Positions 37,914 through 47,069 of a stretch of 62,246 bases of DNA are shown in pieces (the stretch's first letter is position 1; each line of letters starts with the position of its first letter). A model generated the notes under the pieces. It was given only the letters and a program-made list of their open reading frames with translations, was not told the DNA's origin and ran no database searches. The stretch spans positions 1 to 62,246 of the forward strand of contig JAJDCR010000158.1 in NCBI GenBank assembly GCA_029260735.1, read 5' to 3'. The position numbers and the translations under genes were made by a program. Source of the DNA: Planctomycetota bacterium (GTDB lineage Bacteria; Planctomycetota; Uabimicrobiia; Uabimicrobiales; Uabimicrobiaceae).

Positions 37914-37952
37914 AAGTGGTCAATTTTGTCTGAAAAGGAGATAAATCAGCTT

Positions 37953-39491
37953 ATGCGCTTTCGAATGAGAAAAGGCAGAAACTCTAGTTGGTTAATTGAT
38001 CAACTGGCAGAGTATAATTTAAAGAGTCTAGAGCAGGCTCTATTTTTTTTACAAAGTCAATATAAGAAGAAAAAAAAAGTGATTGTTCTGGGAGATTTCT
38101 CTAGTCCTTTAGAAGAAGATTCTAAATTATATCGCAAAGTTGCCAACCTTTTTGTAAGATATCCCGTATATCAAGTTATCGCGATTGGGAATAGGATAAC
38201 GAAATACCATTCTTTTTTCTCTCCCTCCTCTAAGTTCTATCACAATCACCAAACCTTTTTCTCCGATTTTTCCTCCTATTGTGTAGAGCAAAGCGTTTTT
38301 TTGGTGCAAGGGGAAAGAGATTTCTCTTTTCCCTTAATTGAGTTTTTGGAACAGAAAAAGCACCAAACTAAATTAGAGGTAAACTTAGATGCTATTTGCC
38401 ATAATTTAAATAGTTATCGTTCTCGCTTAAATTCTCAAACCAAAACTATGGTAATGGTTAAAGCATTTGCCTATGGGAATGGAATATTGGAGGTGGCTCA
38501 AGCACTAGAGCAAGAAAATGTTGACTATTTGGGTGTTGCCTATGTTGATGAAGGAATTTTCTTGAGGGAACAGGGAATTGAGTTACCCATTATGGTGATG
38601 AGTCCAGATCCCCAATGTTTTCCTCAAATGCAAGAATACCAACTAGAACCAGAGGTGTATTCTTTCCGAGTTTTAAAGAAACTTTCTACCTATTGCCAAA
38701 AAAATAACTGGTCTGCTGATATTCATATAAAATTAGATACAGGTATGCATCGCTTAGGTTTTGGAAAAGATGATTTAGAGAGTTTAGTGCTCATTTTAAA
38801 ATCGAATACTTTGCTTCGAGTGGCAAGTGTATTTTCTCATTTAGTCGGGGCTGAAGAGAACATTCATGATAGTTTTTCGGAAAAACAAATAGAAGAGTTT
38901 GTTCTGGGGAGTTCCTTCTTGGAAAAGAGTTTAGGATACAGTGCGATTAAACACCTTATCAATACAGCAGGAATTGTACGACATCTTAAAGCTCAATTTG
39001 ACATGGTGCGCTTGGGCATTGGCTTATATGGTGTTGATGTTGTCTCAGAAGAAAGTTCTCAAGTTCTTTGTGTTACCACGCTGAAGACATGGATATCGCA
39101 GATAAAAAAAGTCCGAGCTGGTGAAACCATTGGGTATAGTCGACGGGGAGTTGCTGAAAAAGATCTTCTAGTTGCGACGGTTTCTATTGGTTACGGGGAT
39201 GGATTTGACCGCCGTTTTGGTAATGGAAGAGGAAAGGTTTGGATTAATCAACAAGAAGCTCCTGTTGTGGGCAATGTTTGCATGGATATGACGATGATAG
39301 ATGTTACAAATTTGGATGTCGAGGAAGGGCAAGAGGTTGTTATTTTTGGGCCGAATATTTCTTTGACTACATTGGCTGAGCAAATAGGAACAATACCTTA
39401 CGAGATCTTAACGGGAATCAATGAACGGGTGAAGAGAGTATTTTTTTACTCATTAAAAGACTCTGCTTTAATTAATACGGGAGAACAATAA
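37953..39491 (+). CDS. alr: Alanine racemase with MurF C-terminal remnant
   Basis: 512 aa; Alr alone is about 370. It interconverts L- and D-alanine with PLP for peptidoglycan. The Alr part begins near residue 142 (LEVNLDAICHNL) and has the PLP lysine in VKAFAYGNG (K170), the GYSRRG region with the catalytic Tyr, and NVCMDMTMIDV. Residues 1-140 resemble the C-terminal domain of MurF (KKVIVLGDF ... VFLVQGERDFSF) as in the MurF-Alr fusions of Bacteroidetes, but the MurF ATP-binding domains are absent. The frame opens at TTG 37926; the ATG at 37953 is chosen for its AAGGAG 12 bases upstream and the promoter position. Two bases separate it from the helicase gene. Confidence 0.92.
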   Translation: MRFRMRKGRNSSWLIDQLAEYNLKSLEQALFFLQSQYKKKKKVIVLGDFSSPLEEDSKLYRKVANLFVRYPVYQVIAIGNRITKYHSFFSPSSKFYHNHQTFFSDFSSYCVEQSVFLVQGERDFSFPLIEFLEQKKHQTKLEVNLDAICHNLNSYRSRLNSQTKTMVMVKAFAYGNGILEVAQALEQENVDYLGVAYVDEGIFLREQGIELPIMVMSPDPQCFPQMQEYQLEPEVYSFRVLKKLSTYCQKNNWSADIHIKLDTGMHRLGFGKDDLESLVLILKSNTLLRVASVFSHLVGAEENIHDSFSEKQIEEFVLGSSFLEKSLGYSAIKHLINTAGIVRHLKAQFDMVRLGIGLYGVDVVSEESSQVLCVTTLKTWISQIKKVRAGETIGYSRRGVAEKDLLVATVSIGYGDGFDRRFGNGRGKVWINQQEAPVVGNVCMDMTMIDVTNLDVEEGQEVVIFGPNISLTTLAEQIGTIPYEILTGINERVKRVFFYSLKDSALINTGEQ

Positions 39492-39493
39492 AT

Positions 39494-42400
39494 ATGGATA
39501 CACTTCCCATTGTGGATATAGAAAAACAACTTCATTTAGCCAGACAAAATCTCTTAGATTTAACTAGAGGGAACCGACTAATCAACTATCGGCCTTCTAA
39601 AGTCAGGAGTATTCAAATTATCGATGATACTCCGGCTAATCTATATGAATTTCTAGTCATTCATGGGAAAAGTATCGAGTTTCGGCCTGGCTCTCCTCTT
39701 TTGGTAGAGACGCAAAGTGAGCAAGAAGATGAGGAAGACCTGGAAGAAACATCCCTTCCGTCCAAAGAAGATACTAACTCTCTGAATATTGAATTGGAAT
39801 ATAAAAGAAAGCAACGTTATTTACGAGGCTGGAGACATGTTAACCTGGAAAGTGAAGAGCTTCAAAAAAGACTTTTCCAAACAACTCAGCAATCAAAGAG
39901 CTTTATTGAAGAACAGGGCTATACTGTGCTGTTTTTAGCTTTGGGATTTTTAGAATGGCGCGATAGTTTAGAAGGAGAAATTAGTCTTTCTCCTCTGGTT
40001 TTAGTGCCTGTCGAAGTAGACCGACATAGGGTGGGAAGATCTTACAAGTTGCATTGGACAGGGGAAGATATATTTACCAACATCTCTCTTCAGGCAAAGC
40101 TAGAAGAAGAGGGAGTTCGTATACCAGACTTTGAAATGCCAGAAGATGGCCAAGGAATTTTCGAGTATTTCGACAAAATCGAGAGAATTGCTTCGGACGA
40201 AAAAAACTGGCACGTGACCAGTGACATTTATCTCGATTTTTTTAGCTTCACTAAATACGTTATGTATCGTGATTTAGATCCTGAAGCTTGGCCTAAAGAG
40301 TCCTCTCCTGCCCAGCACCCTCTTATTCAAGTAATGTTTAATCCTCTCTCTCGTTCAGATTCTTCTCAGGAGAGTTTTCAGGCAGAAAAGGCTGATGAAG
40401 TTTTACTGGCAAAAGATGTTTATCATGTGATGGATGCTGACCCCTCTCAAGTTGCCGTTATTGAAGATGTCAAAAAGGGACAAAACATGGTAGTGGAGGG
40501 ACCTCCTGGAACAGGGAAATCCCAGACGATTACCAATATAATTGCGACAATGATGGCAGAAGAAAAGAGTGTTCTTTTTGTTAGCGAGAAAATGGCTGCT
40601 TTAGAAGTGGTAAAAAAACGTCTTGACCAAGTGGGGTTAGGTGATTTTTGTTTAGAGTTACACAGCCGTAAGTCGCGAAAGAAAGATGTTATTGAGGAGC
40701 TAAAAAACTCTGTTCTAGCTCCTCCTCCTCCTTCGATGGATTGGGGAGAAAAATTTTCTCAGTTGGATCACCTAAAGTCTGAATTGAATGAGTATGTCAG
40801 AATTCTCCGAGAAACATTTGCTGAGATAGGGCTTTCTCCTTTTGATCTCAACTGTATGAAAGAATCTGCTCTTCAACATTTTAAAAAACAAGACAAAGAT
40901 ATTCCACGGGTTCGATTTTCTAATGCAGATAAGTGTACTTATGAACAGTGGGAAAATGCCCGAACTATTTTAACTAGCCTATCAGAGTCTCTCTCACTAG
41001 TTATCCCTTTAGATAATCACCCGTGGAAAAATAGCGACCCAGGGGTGGTTCTTCCTTCTGATGAAGAAGAGATTTATGAGTGGATAGAAAAATGCACTCA
41101 ACCCTTAAAGAATATAGATCCTGTTTTAAACGAGCTAATCAATTTGGCAGGGGTAGAAAAACCTGATACTTTATCTGATTTAAAAAATGTCATTGAGGCA
41201 GCCCAAGTAGTTGCGCAAAGTAAAGTTATTTCGAAGGAAGTTCTTTTAAGCCGAGAGTGGGCAAGTAACACTGGGCGACCTGAGTGGTTAATTGAGCAAG
41301 TGGAGAAAGCCCAAGAGCAGAGAAATTTGATTTTAGAAAAATTTGAAGATCGAGTTTTGGGAAAAGATGTTACTAAAGTTTTAGATGAATACAAACGACT
41401 AGCGATTAAGTATTCTCGATTTTTGAGTGGAAAATTTCGTTACCTTAAGTGGGAAGTCCGTTTTTGGTATAAAGACCAACGGCCACGCAAAGCTCAAGAA
41501 ATTATCTCTGATTTGGAAAGAATTAATGACTATATAAATTTAGTTGAGGATATTAAGAAATCAGAGAGAGAGGCACAGAATCTTTTTGATTTTTGGTGGC
41601 AAAATGAACATAGTAAACCAGAAATATTGAAAGAATTTAAAGAGTGGATGGAGAAGTTTCAGCATCATCTTTCTCGAAGAGTAATTTCTTTGAAAGCGGT
41701 GGAGCTAGTTTCTCAGGGAGTTGTTTCAGAGCCGATTGAAAAAGCCGCTTTAAATGCTCAGGAAATTTATGATTCTCTTTGCCAATGCTTGGATTTTTTA
41801 GAGCGGCGTATTGGAATAGAATACAAAGATATTTTTCAGACAGAATACGATGATATTCCCTTTGCCACTTTAGTGGACAGAATCCAAGTTTGGAAAGACG
41901 AGTTACCTCAACTCCAGCGTTGGTCGCAGTTTGTTTCTTGGCGTAAAGACTGCTTAAACTCTGTGGCAGCTCCCATGATTAATATTATTGACAGAGATTT
42001 ACTTAAGCCAGAGGATGTCCTTCCTTGCTTTGAAGGAAATTTTGCAGATGAATTACTCCGAGATGCCTTTGCTCAGTATCCTCACTTAGCCAACTTTGTT
42101 TCTGAGCTTCATGAAAGTAAGATTAAACGTTTTATGTCTTTGGATCGAGAAAGTATTGCCCTAAATCGACGGCGTTTGGCTCATCGACTTTATCATCTAA
42201 GGCCTTCGATTATCGGAGGAGCTTCTCCTAATTCTGCCGCAGGAATTTTGTTAGGAGAATTCAATCGCAAGTCAGGTCATATGCCCATTCGTAAACTGAT
42301 GACTTTAGCCGGAGAGCTGATCCAAAAAATTAAACCTTGTTTTATGATGAGTCCCCTTTCTATTGCTAAATTTTTTGATCCAGAAATTGTTCGTTTTGAT

Positions 42401-44272
42401 ATGATTATTTTTGATGAAGCCTCTCAGGTTCGGCCTGAAGATGCACTCGGAGCGCTTTTACGTAGCGACCAAGTTGTTGTAATGGGAGACACTCGGCAAC
42501 TTCCTCCCACGAGTTTCTTTGACCATATAGTTCAAACTCCTGATTTAGAACAAGAAATTGCCTCGATCTCTGATATGGAGAGTATCCTTCACCAATGTAA
42601 AAGAAGTTTCCCTACGCGAACTCTAAGTCGCCATTATCGAAGTCGTCATGAGTCATTGATTGCGGTTTCGAACAATGAGTTTTATAATAATGAGTTGACT
42701 GTGTATCCTTCTCCTATGCACGAGTCGCCGGAATATGGTCTTCATCTCCATCATCTCCCTGACACGGTTTATGATCGAGGAAATACTACGACCAATCGCC
42801 AAGAAGCAAAGGCCGTGGCGAAAGCTGTGACAGAGCATTACCGCAAGACACCCTATAAAAGTTTAGGAGTGGGTACCTTTAATATTAAGCAGCAACAGGT
42901 TATTTTAGAAGAGATTGAGCTAGAGCTACTCCAAAACCCAGATATTGAGGAGCTTATTCAAGATAACCGCCAGGAAGCTCTTTTTGTAAAAAATCTGGAG
43001 ACCATCCAAGGAGATGAACGCGATGTCATTTTTTTGAGTTTAGGGTATGGATTTGATGAAGGGAAGCGTATGACTCTCAATTTTGGCCCCTTAAACCAAG
43101 AAGGGGGAGAGCGTCGCTTAAATGTTTTAATCTCTCGGGCCCGAGATAGGTGTGTAGTCTTCTCTAATTTTCGAGCAAAAGATTTACGAACAGATGAAGG
43201 AACTCCTTATGGAGTACGTGCTTTAAAAGTATTTCTTCAGTATGCCGAAAATCGTAAACTGGTCACTCGACATAACTACTTGGATCATAAATTGACTTCT
43301 TTTGAGAAATCGATTCAAGAGTTTTTAGAGGGAAAAGGGTATCGAGTGGATGATAAGGTGGGGTTTGGTAGTTTCCGAGTAGACTTGGCTGTTGTTAATC
43401 CAAAAATTCCTGGACACTATACCTTGGCAGTAGAGTGTGATGGACCTAAGTACTATCAGTCCCAAGTTTCACGAGAACGTGACCGTTTACGGGAACAAAT
43501 TTTGAAAAGCCTAGGATGGCAAATCTACCGAGTTTGGTTTCCTGATTGGTACCGCAATAGGACAGAAGCAGAAGAAGCTCTTTTGAAAGCAGTTAAAGAA
43601 GCGGAAGAAAACATTCCTGAAGAGGTTTTCAGTAAAATTACTGTTGAGACTAAGGAAGAAGAGTCCGGAGAAGAAGATTTAGAGAAAGGTGCGGGAAGCA
43701 CTACCCAAATAGCTCTTCTTGATACAGTTCGGGACTATCAACTCTGCGAAGGCCTAGAAGTTAAGATATCGGGAGATTTAGCGGAGCAACCCCTTCGTAT
43801 GCTCATTGAAGTCGTGGCCGAGGTTGTCGAAGTTGAAGGACCAATTCATTTTGATGAATTGGTCCGTAGAGTCCGTGATCTTTGGGGAGCAAAGCGAGCT
43901 ACTCCCAAAATCAGCACAAATCTTCAGAAAGCCTCTTCTCTAGCCCACGAACAAGGGCGAATCGTTGAACGAGGAGATTTCCTATGGCCTAAAACCTTAG
44001 TAATAGCTCCTGTGCGAAGGCGACGGGGGGATATTTCAGCAAAAATAGATCTCATTTGCGCAGAAGAGATGGAAGAAGCGATGAAGCTTGTTTTGCGACG
44101 ACAGTATGCTACTATGCCAAAAGATCTTATGAAGCAAGCAGCTCGTTTTCTAGGATTTAAGGTCGCTTCTAAAGCTGTGGTGGAACGTTTGCATGGGGTT
44201 TTGGATGTTCTCTTGGAGAAAGGTGATCTCCGTCAGTTGCCCAATGAAATGATTGATTTGGATATGGATTAA
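39494..44272 (+). CDS. DUF4011 superfamily 1 helicase with Vsr-like nuclease and DUF3320
   Basis: 1592 aa. N-terminal DUF4011-type region (LARQNLLDLTRGNRLINY), then an SF1B UPF1/DNA2-like helicase: Walker A GPPGTGKS (336-343), DEAS (974-977), GDTRQLPPT, YRSRHESLI, and QGDERDVIF ... NVLISRARD near 1175-1220. A PD-(D/E)XK nuclease of the Vsr/MTES_1575 kind follows: FRVDLAV with D1297 and AVECDG with E1314. A C-terminal DUF3320-type domain (about 1420-1500) closes the protein. All ATPase and nuclease motifs are intact. Such COG1112 helicases are repeatedly found in phage-defence settings, e.g. Mokosh components. It starts two bases after alr, with GGGAG inside the alr end. Confidence 0.93.
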   Translation: MDTLPIVDIEKQLHLARQNLLDLTRGNRLINYRPSKVRSIQIIDDTPANLYEFLVIHGKSIEFRPGSPLLVETQSEQEDEEDLEETSLPSKEDTNSLNIELEYKRKQRYLRGWRHVNLESEELQKRLFQTTQQSKSFIEEQGYTVLFLALGFLEWRDSLEGEISLSPLVLVPVEVDRHRVGRSYKLHWTGEDIFTNISLQAKLEEEGVRIPDFEMPEDGQGIFEYFDKIERIASDEKNWHVTSDIYLDFFSFTKYVMYRDLDPEAWPKESSPAQHPLIQVMFNPLSRSDSSQESFQAEKADEVLLAKDVYHVMDADPSQVAVIEDVKKGQNMVVEGPPGTGKSQTITNIIATMMAEEKSVLFVSEKMAALEVVKKRLDQVGLGDFCLELHSRKSRKKDVIEELKNSVLAPPPPSMDWGEKFSQLDHLKSELNEYVRILRETFAEIGLSPFDLNCMKESALQHFKKQDKDIPRVRFSNADKCTYEQWENARTILTSLSESLSLVIPLDNHPWKNSDPGVVLPSDEEEIYEWIEKCTQPLKNIDPVLNELINLAGVEKPDTLSDLKNVIEAAQVVAQSKVISKEVLLSREWASNTGRPEWLIEQVEKAQEQRNLILEKFEDRVLGKDVTKVLDEYKRLAIKYSRFLSGKFRYLKWEVRFWYKDQRPRKAQEIISDLERINDYINLVEDIKKSEREAQNLFDFWWQNEHSKPEILKEFKEWMEKFQHHLSRRVISLKAVELVSQGVVSEPIEKAALNAQEIYDSLCQCLDFLERRIGIEYKDIFQTEYDDIPFATLVDRIQVWKDELPQLQRWSQFVSWRKDCLNSVAAPMINIIDRDLLKPEDVLPCFEGNFADELLRDAFAQYPHLANFVSELHESKIKRFMSLDRESIALNRRRLAHRLYHLRPSIIGGASPNSAAGILLGEFNRKSGHMPIRKLMTLAGELIQKIKPCFMMSPLSIAKFFDPEIVRFDMIIFDEASQVRPEDALGALLRSDQVVVMGDTRQLPPTSFFDHIVQTPDLEQEIASISDMESILHQCKRSFPTRTLSRHYRSRHESLIAVSNNEFYNNELTVYPSPMHESPEYGLHLHHLPDTVYDRGNTTTNRQEAKAVAKAVTEHYRKTPYKSLGVGTFNIKQQQVILEEIELELLQNPDIEELIQDNRQEALFVKNLETIQGDERDVIFLSLGYGFDEGKRMTLNFGPLNQEGGERRLNVLISRARDRCVVFSNFRAKDLRTDEGTPYGVRALKVFLQYAENRKLVTRHNYLDHKLTSFEKSIQEFLEGKGYRVDDKVGFGSFRVDLAVVNPKIPGHYTLAVECDGPKYYQSQVSRERDRLREQILKSLGWQIYRVWFPDWYRNRTEAEEALLKAVKEAEENIPEEVFSKITVETKEEESGEEDLEKGAGSTTQIALLDTVRDYQLCEGLEVKISGDLAEQPLRMLIEVVAEVVEVEGPIHFDELVRRVRDLWGAKRATPKISTNLQKASSLAHEQGRIVERGDFLWPKTLVIAPVRRRRGDISAKIDLICAEEMEEAMKLVLRRQYATMPKDLMKQAARFLGFKVASKAVVERLHGVLDVLLEKGDLRQLPNEMIDLDMD

Positions 44273-44273
44273 G

Positions 44274-44317
44274 GGTTATCTAGTCTTTGTGGCCTAGGCC
44301 ACAAAGACTAGATAACC
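44274..44317. terminator. Perfect 44-bp palindrome between convergent stop codons
   Basis: 22-bp arms with no loop and no mismatch (left arm begins GGTTATCTAGTC, centre GGCCTAGGCC). It fills the gap between the helicase TAA (ends 44272) and the TAA of the convergent gene (44318-44320). Probably a bidirectional terminator; there is no T-run on either side. Confidence 0.8.
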
Positions 44318-45595
44318 TTACAACCTCTTCTTTAACGATTTAACAATAATACTTTGGTACTTTTTGTACTTATCAAAATCAGAGACATGCTTTAGCTTAT
44401 GTTTATTCTTTTGTCCTGGGAACTCGGCATATTTCTCCTTTTCTGACTTAAAGTAAAGACGACAAACCCATTTTCGAGCGTTGCCGTCTAAATTAATGGA
44501 GTAGTAGTTTTTGTTATCTTTAGCGGAGAGTTCTCTGTCGGAAGGTAAATCTTCTGATACTAGTCTTTTAACTATCTCAAGAGCCTCTTCTTTCTCATCT
44601 TCGAGGGCAAGAGCAACACTTTCTTCATACCGAGCATGAAGATATTCGTATTCGACTATAACCCAGCTTAAAATAGCATCCTTCATGTACTGAAAATCTT
44701 TCTCAATTTCGATTTTCTGTTCTTGGACACTAACTAAGCCTCGTTTTTTTCCATCCACATAATAACTCATCCAGTTGCCTTCTAGATTTATTTCTACTTC
44801 ATACTCATGATCGGAATATTCGCCTTTAAGAAGGTATTCTTGCTCATTTCCTTTATCTCTTGATGTTGTAGATATGCATTTCTCCGGCAAGGGATCTGGT
44901 TTTTCTTCGTCTTCTGCAGATTGATCCTCATCAGGCTCTGAACTAGTGTCATCATCGTCATCTTCGGGCTCGTTTTTCGTGGATTCATCTTCGCCAGACT
45001 TTGGACTAGTGTCATCATCGTCGTTATCTTCGGGCTCGTCTTTCGTGGATTCATCTTCGTCAGACTCTAAACTTTTGTCATCATCGTCGCCATTTTTAGA
45101 CTCATCTTTTGCAAGTTCATCTTCATCAGGCTCTGGCCTTGTGTCACTATCTTCGGATTCGGCTTTTCTAGATTCATCTTCAGGTTCATTCTCATTAGAT
45201 TTTTGGCTGGAGTCATCATCTTCTAGCTCACTATCTTTGCTTTCCTTGGGCTCACTTAGATTCTCGTCTGAACCGTCTCCAGCGGGGGCTTTGTTATCAG
45301 AATTTTCGTTTGTGTTTTCTTCTTTGTCAGATTCATCTTTATCAGATTCTTCTTTATCTTCTGCTTCCTGGATTTGAGCAGATTCTTCTACATCACTAAT
45401 GGAATCAGATTCTTCCTCTTTTTTCTCCGTTGCCAGTTTTTTGGGATTGGAGTAACAAAGTCCAGAAATAGAAATAAGAAGTAAGCCAAATAAATTGAGT
45501 AAAACCCCTAACACTTCATGCTCATAAAGAGATAGGACAACACCTAGTAAGGCACATATGAGGCCAATGAAAAAAATATCTTTTATCACTTTCAA
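44318..45595 (-). CDS. Membrane protein with long Asp/Glu/Ser repeat region
   Basis: 425 aa. Two membrane helices (about 7-26 and 30-47) are followed by a very acidic low-complexity region (about 58-235) built of degenerate units such as DEDESTKDEPED; the DNA repeats with a period near 60 bp. A globular C-terminal domain (about 240-425) has strands around YVDGKKRGLVSV and KWVCRLYFKSEKEKY. Start TTG with GGGGA eight bases upstream. By the positive-inside rule the acidic and globular parts are probably cytoplasmic. Not recognised; the C-terminal fold recalls helicase-adjacent or phage-type DNA-binding domains only vaguely. Confidence 0.75.
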   Translation of the reverse strand: MKVIKDIFFIGLICALLGVVLSLYEHEVLGVLLNLFGLLLISISGLCYSNPKKLATEKKEEESDSISDVEESAQIQEAEDKEESDKDESDKEENTNENSDNKAPAGDGSDENLSEPKESKDSELEDDDSSQKSNENEPEDESRKAESEDSDTRPEPDEDELAKDESKNGDDDDKSLESDEDESTKDEPEDNDDDDTSPKSGEDESTKNEPEDDDDDTSSEPDEDQSAEDEEKPDPLPEKCISTTSRDKGNEQEYLLKGEYSDHEYEVEINLEGNWMSYYVDGKKRGLVSVQEQKIEIEKDFQYMKDAILSWVIVEYEYLHARYEESVALALEDEKEEALEIVKRLVSEDLPSDRELSAKDNKNYYSINLDGNARKWVCRLYFKSEKEKYAEFPGQKNKHKLKHVSDFDKYKKYQSIIVKSLKKRL

Positions 45596-45694
45596 AGTAA
45601 TATCCCCTAAAATAATTTTCCCTTCGCGAAAAAGAAGCCGTATATTACTCGTAATTCATATTACTACATAAAAACATATTTTGCAAGAGCTTAT

Positions 45695-45746
45695 AAAAAA
45701 AAAAGACAATAACATAAAAGAATTTCTTTGACGTTATTGTCTTTTT
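45695..45746 (-). terminator. Terminator after the cystatin-like gene
   Basis: GTTATTGTCTTTTT (45733-45746) pairs perfectly with AAAAAGACAATAAC (45700-45713). On the minus strand the hairpin is followed by a run of ten T. Confidence 0.85.
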
Positions 45747-45840
45747 CAATGCTCACTATAAGCTAAGCTGTTGACTTTGTAGTTCTATAGCTTGTTTTTC
45801 CTGACCTAGAGAAGGGATTATGGTTTTGAAATCATCAATC

Positions 45841-46872
45841 TTACTCGACAGAGATGTCTAAAAACATTAACAAGTTGTTTTCTCCGTCTAAAGAAACGTA
45901 ATTGTTGAAGAAACTGTTTGCTTCTCCTTTTATTGTGATACGCCCATTTTGATAATCTTCGGGCTCTTTCCCTTTGCTTATCGATCGTAGATAAATTTGA
46001 GAAATTTTTTCGTGGGGGAGTTCTTTTTTTAATAGCAGAGTAATTTGCTCTCCGCTTACTCCTCCACCAGGGAAAGGGGCTTTTATTGCTCTTATCTTTG
46101 CTTGTTTTTCAAATCTTCCTTGAGGAAAATAAATGTTTTGTACTCTTCTCCAGTAAACAGTGATTTCTGTTTGAGGAGGAAAGGTATCTTTTTGTCCAGT
46201 AATGTGAAAGACTTTATATTTACTTGTGTCAATCTTTAAATCTTGGGAATTTTCTATACCTAGGTTACCTTCTTCGTCTTTGTTTAGAATAACACTGCGA
46301 AAAAGAATTTTTCCTTTATGCCGAAATTCCAGAAGTAAAAAGAATCTTTTGGATTTTTCATTTTCTTTTTCTATAGCTGCTTTGTGCAGCTTGACAAACT
46401 TGTACTCAGGAGCTTTCTCTTGCAGAAGATAAATAGCTACAAATATAGTAGCACTGATTTCTTCAGATTGGACACTTACCTCTGTATAGCGATTAGGAAC
46501 AGGAATTTCGGATATTTTTTGGAAAGCTTTGCTTGTGCCACCCAGTTGCTCTTTTTTATGGATGGTCAACTCTCCTTGGAGGCTTTCATAAACTCGGATT
46601 CTCCAAGTTGCTTTTTGTCCTTGAGACAAGAATTCTATTTCGAGTATGTAGTTAATTCCTGCAACAACTTGCGTTGCTGCAGAGTTTACCTGGAGGAATT
46701 TATAGTTTGGATAGTCCTTTTTCATAAGTTCAGTTACTTGCTTTGCTACATACTGAACATCAGGAGAATCAAGTCTTTGCTTGGTGAATCCTCCTGCAAT
46801 AAGATCATCTTGGGCATTCATTCCTGAAATTACTCCCAAAAATATTGATACAAATATACATAGATACTTCAA
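45841..46872 (-). CDS. Secreted cystatin-like protein, two cystatin-type units
   Basis: 343 aa from a TTG start. The signal peptide (YLCIFVSIFLGVISGMNA) is cleaved near residue 20. The mature N terminus reads like a cystatin: an N-terminal GG (27-28), a helix (SPDVQYVAKQVTEL), then the hallmark QVVAG loop (68-72) and NYILEIEF strand. Cystatins inhibit papain-family cysteine proteases. A second unit (about 125-225) has a similar helix-strand order without QxVxG. A third, beta-rich part ends the protein. The frame opens at 46935, but AAAGGAG sits six bases before the TTG at 46872 and makes a standard signal peptide. Target protease unknown. Confidence 0.82.
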   Translation of the reverse strand: MKYLCIFVSIFLGVISGMNAQDDLIAGGFTKQRLDSPDVQYVAKQVTELMKKDYPNYKFLQVNSAATQVVAGINYILEIEFLSQGQKATWRIRVYESLQGELTIHKKEQLGGTSKAFQKISEIPVPNRYTEVSVQSEEISATIFVAIYLLQEKAPEYKFVKLHKAAIEKENEKSKRFFLLLEFRHKGKILFRSVILNKDEEGNLGIENSQDLKIDTSKYKVFHITGQKDTFPPQTEITVYWRRVQNIYFPQGRFEKQAKIRAIKAPFPGGGVSGEQITLLLKKELPHEKISQIYLRSISKGKEPEDYQNGRITIKGEANSFFNNYVSLDGENNLLMFLDISVE

Positions 46873-46946
46873 AGTGAACTCCTTTGCTTGATGAAATTTA
46901 GAGAAATGAAGGAAGGGCTTTCTGTATAATAGCAACTCTGAATTTT

Positions 46947-46979
46947 TTTATCTAGAAAATCATTGATTTTCTAGATAAA
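46947..46979. promoter_or_regulatory. 33-bp perfect dyad, candidate operator
   Basis: TTTATCTAGAAAATCA and its exact reverse complement flank a single T. It lies 75 bp upstream of the cystatin-like start, between divergent genes. No T-run follows in either direction, which favours a protein-binding site over a terminator. Confidence 0.5.
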
Positions 46980-47040
46980 TTTTCGATAGAGTTAAGGGAC
47001 TCTAAATTTGCTACTTCTAGTTTGACACTGAGATAACTTT

Positions 47041-47069
47041 TTGACAAATCTTCTTTTTTTTTGTAGGAT
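47041..47069 (+). promoter_or_regulatory. Predicted sigma-70 promoter of the ceramidase gene
   Basis: TTGACA (47041-47046), 17-base spacer, TAGGAT (47064-47069). Leader of about 107 nt. Confidence 0.7.

Noticed and set aside
44946..45377. 143-codon serine-rich plus-strand frame
   Set aside because: It is the antisense shadow of the Asp/Glu/Ser repeat region and has no coding character of its own.
45760..45845. Open stretch in another frame directly after the cystatin-like stop, reading IDDFKTIIPSLGQEKQAIEL
   Set aside because: Looks protein-like but has no usable start codon, is under 35 codons and no clear frameshift site links it to the upstream gene. Could be a decayed C-terminal coiled coil.
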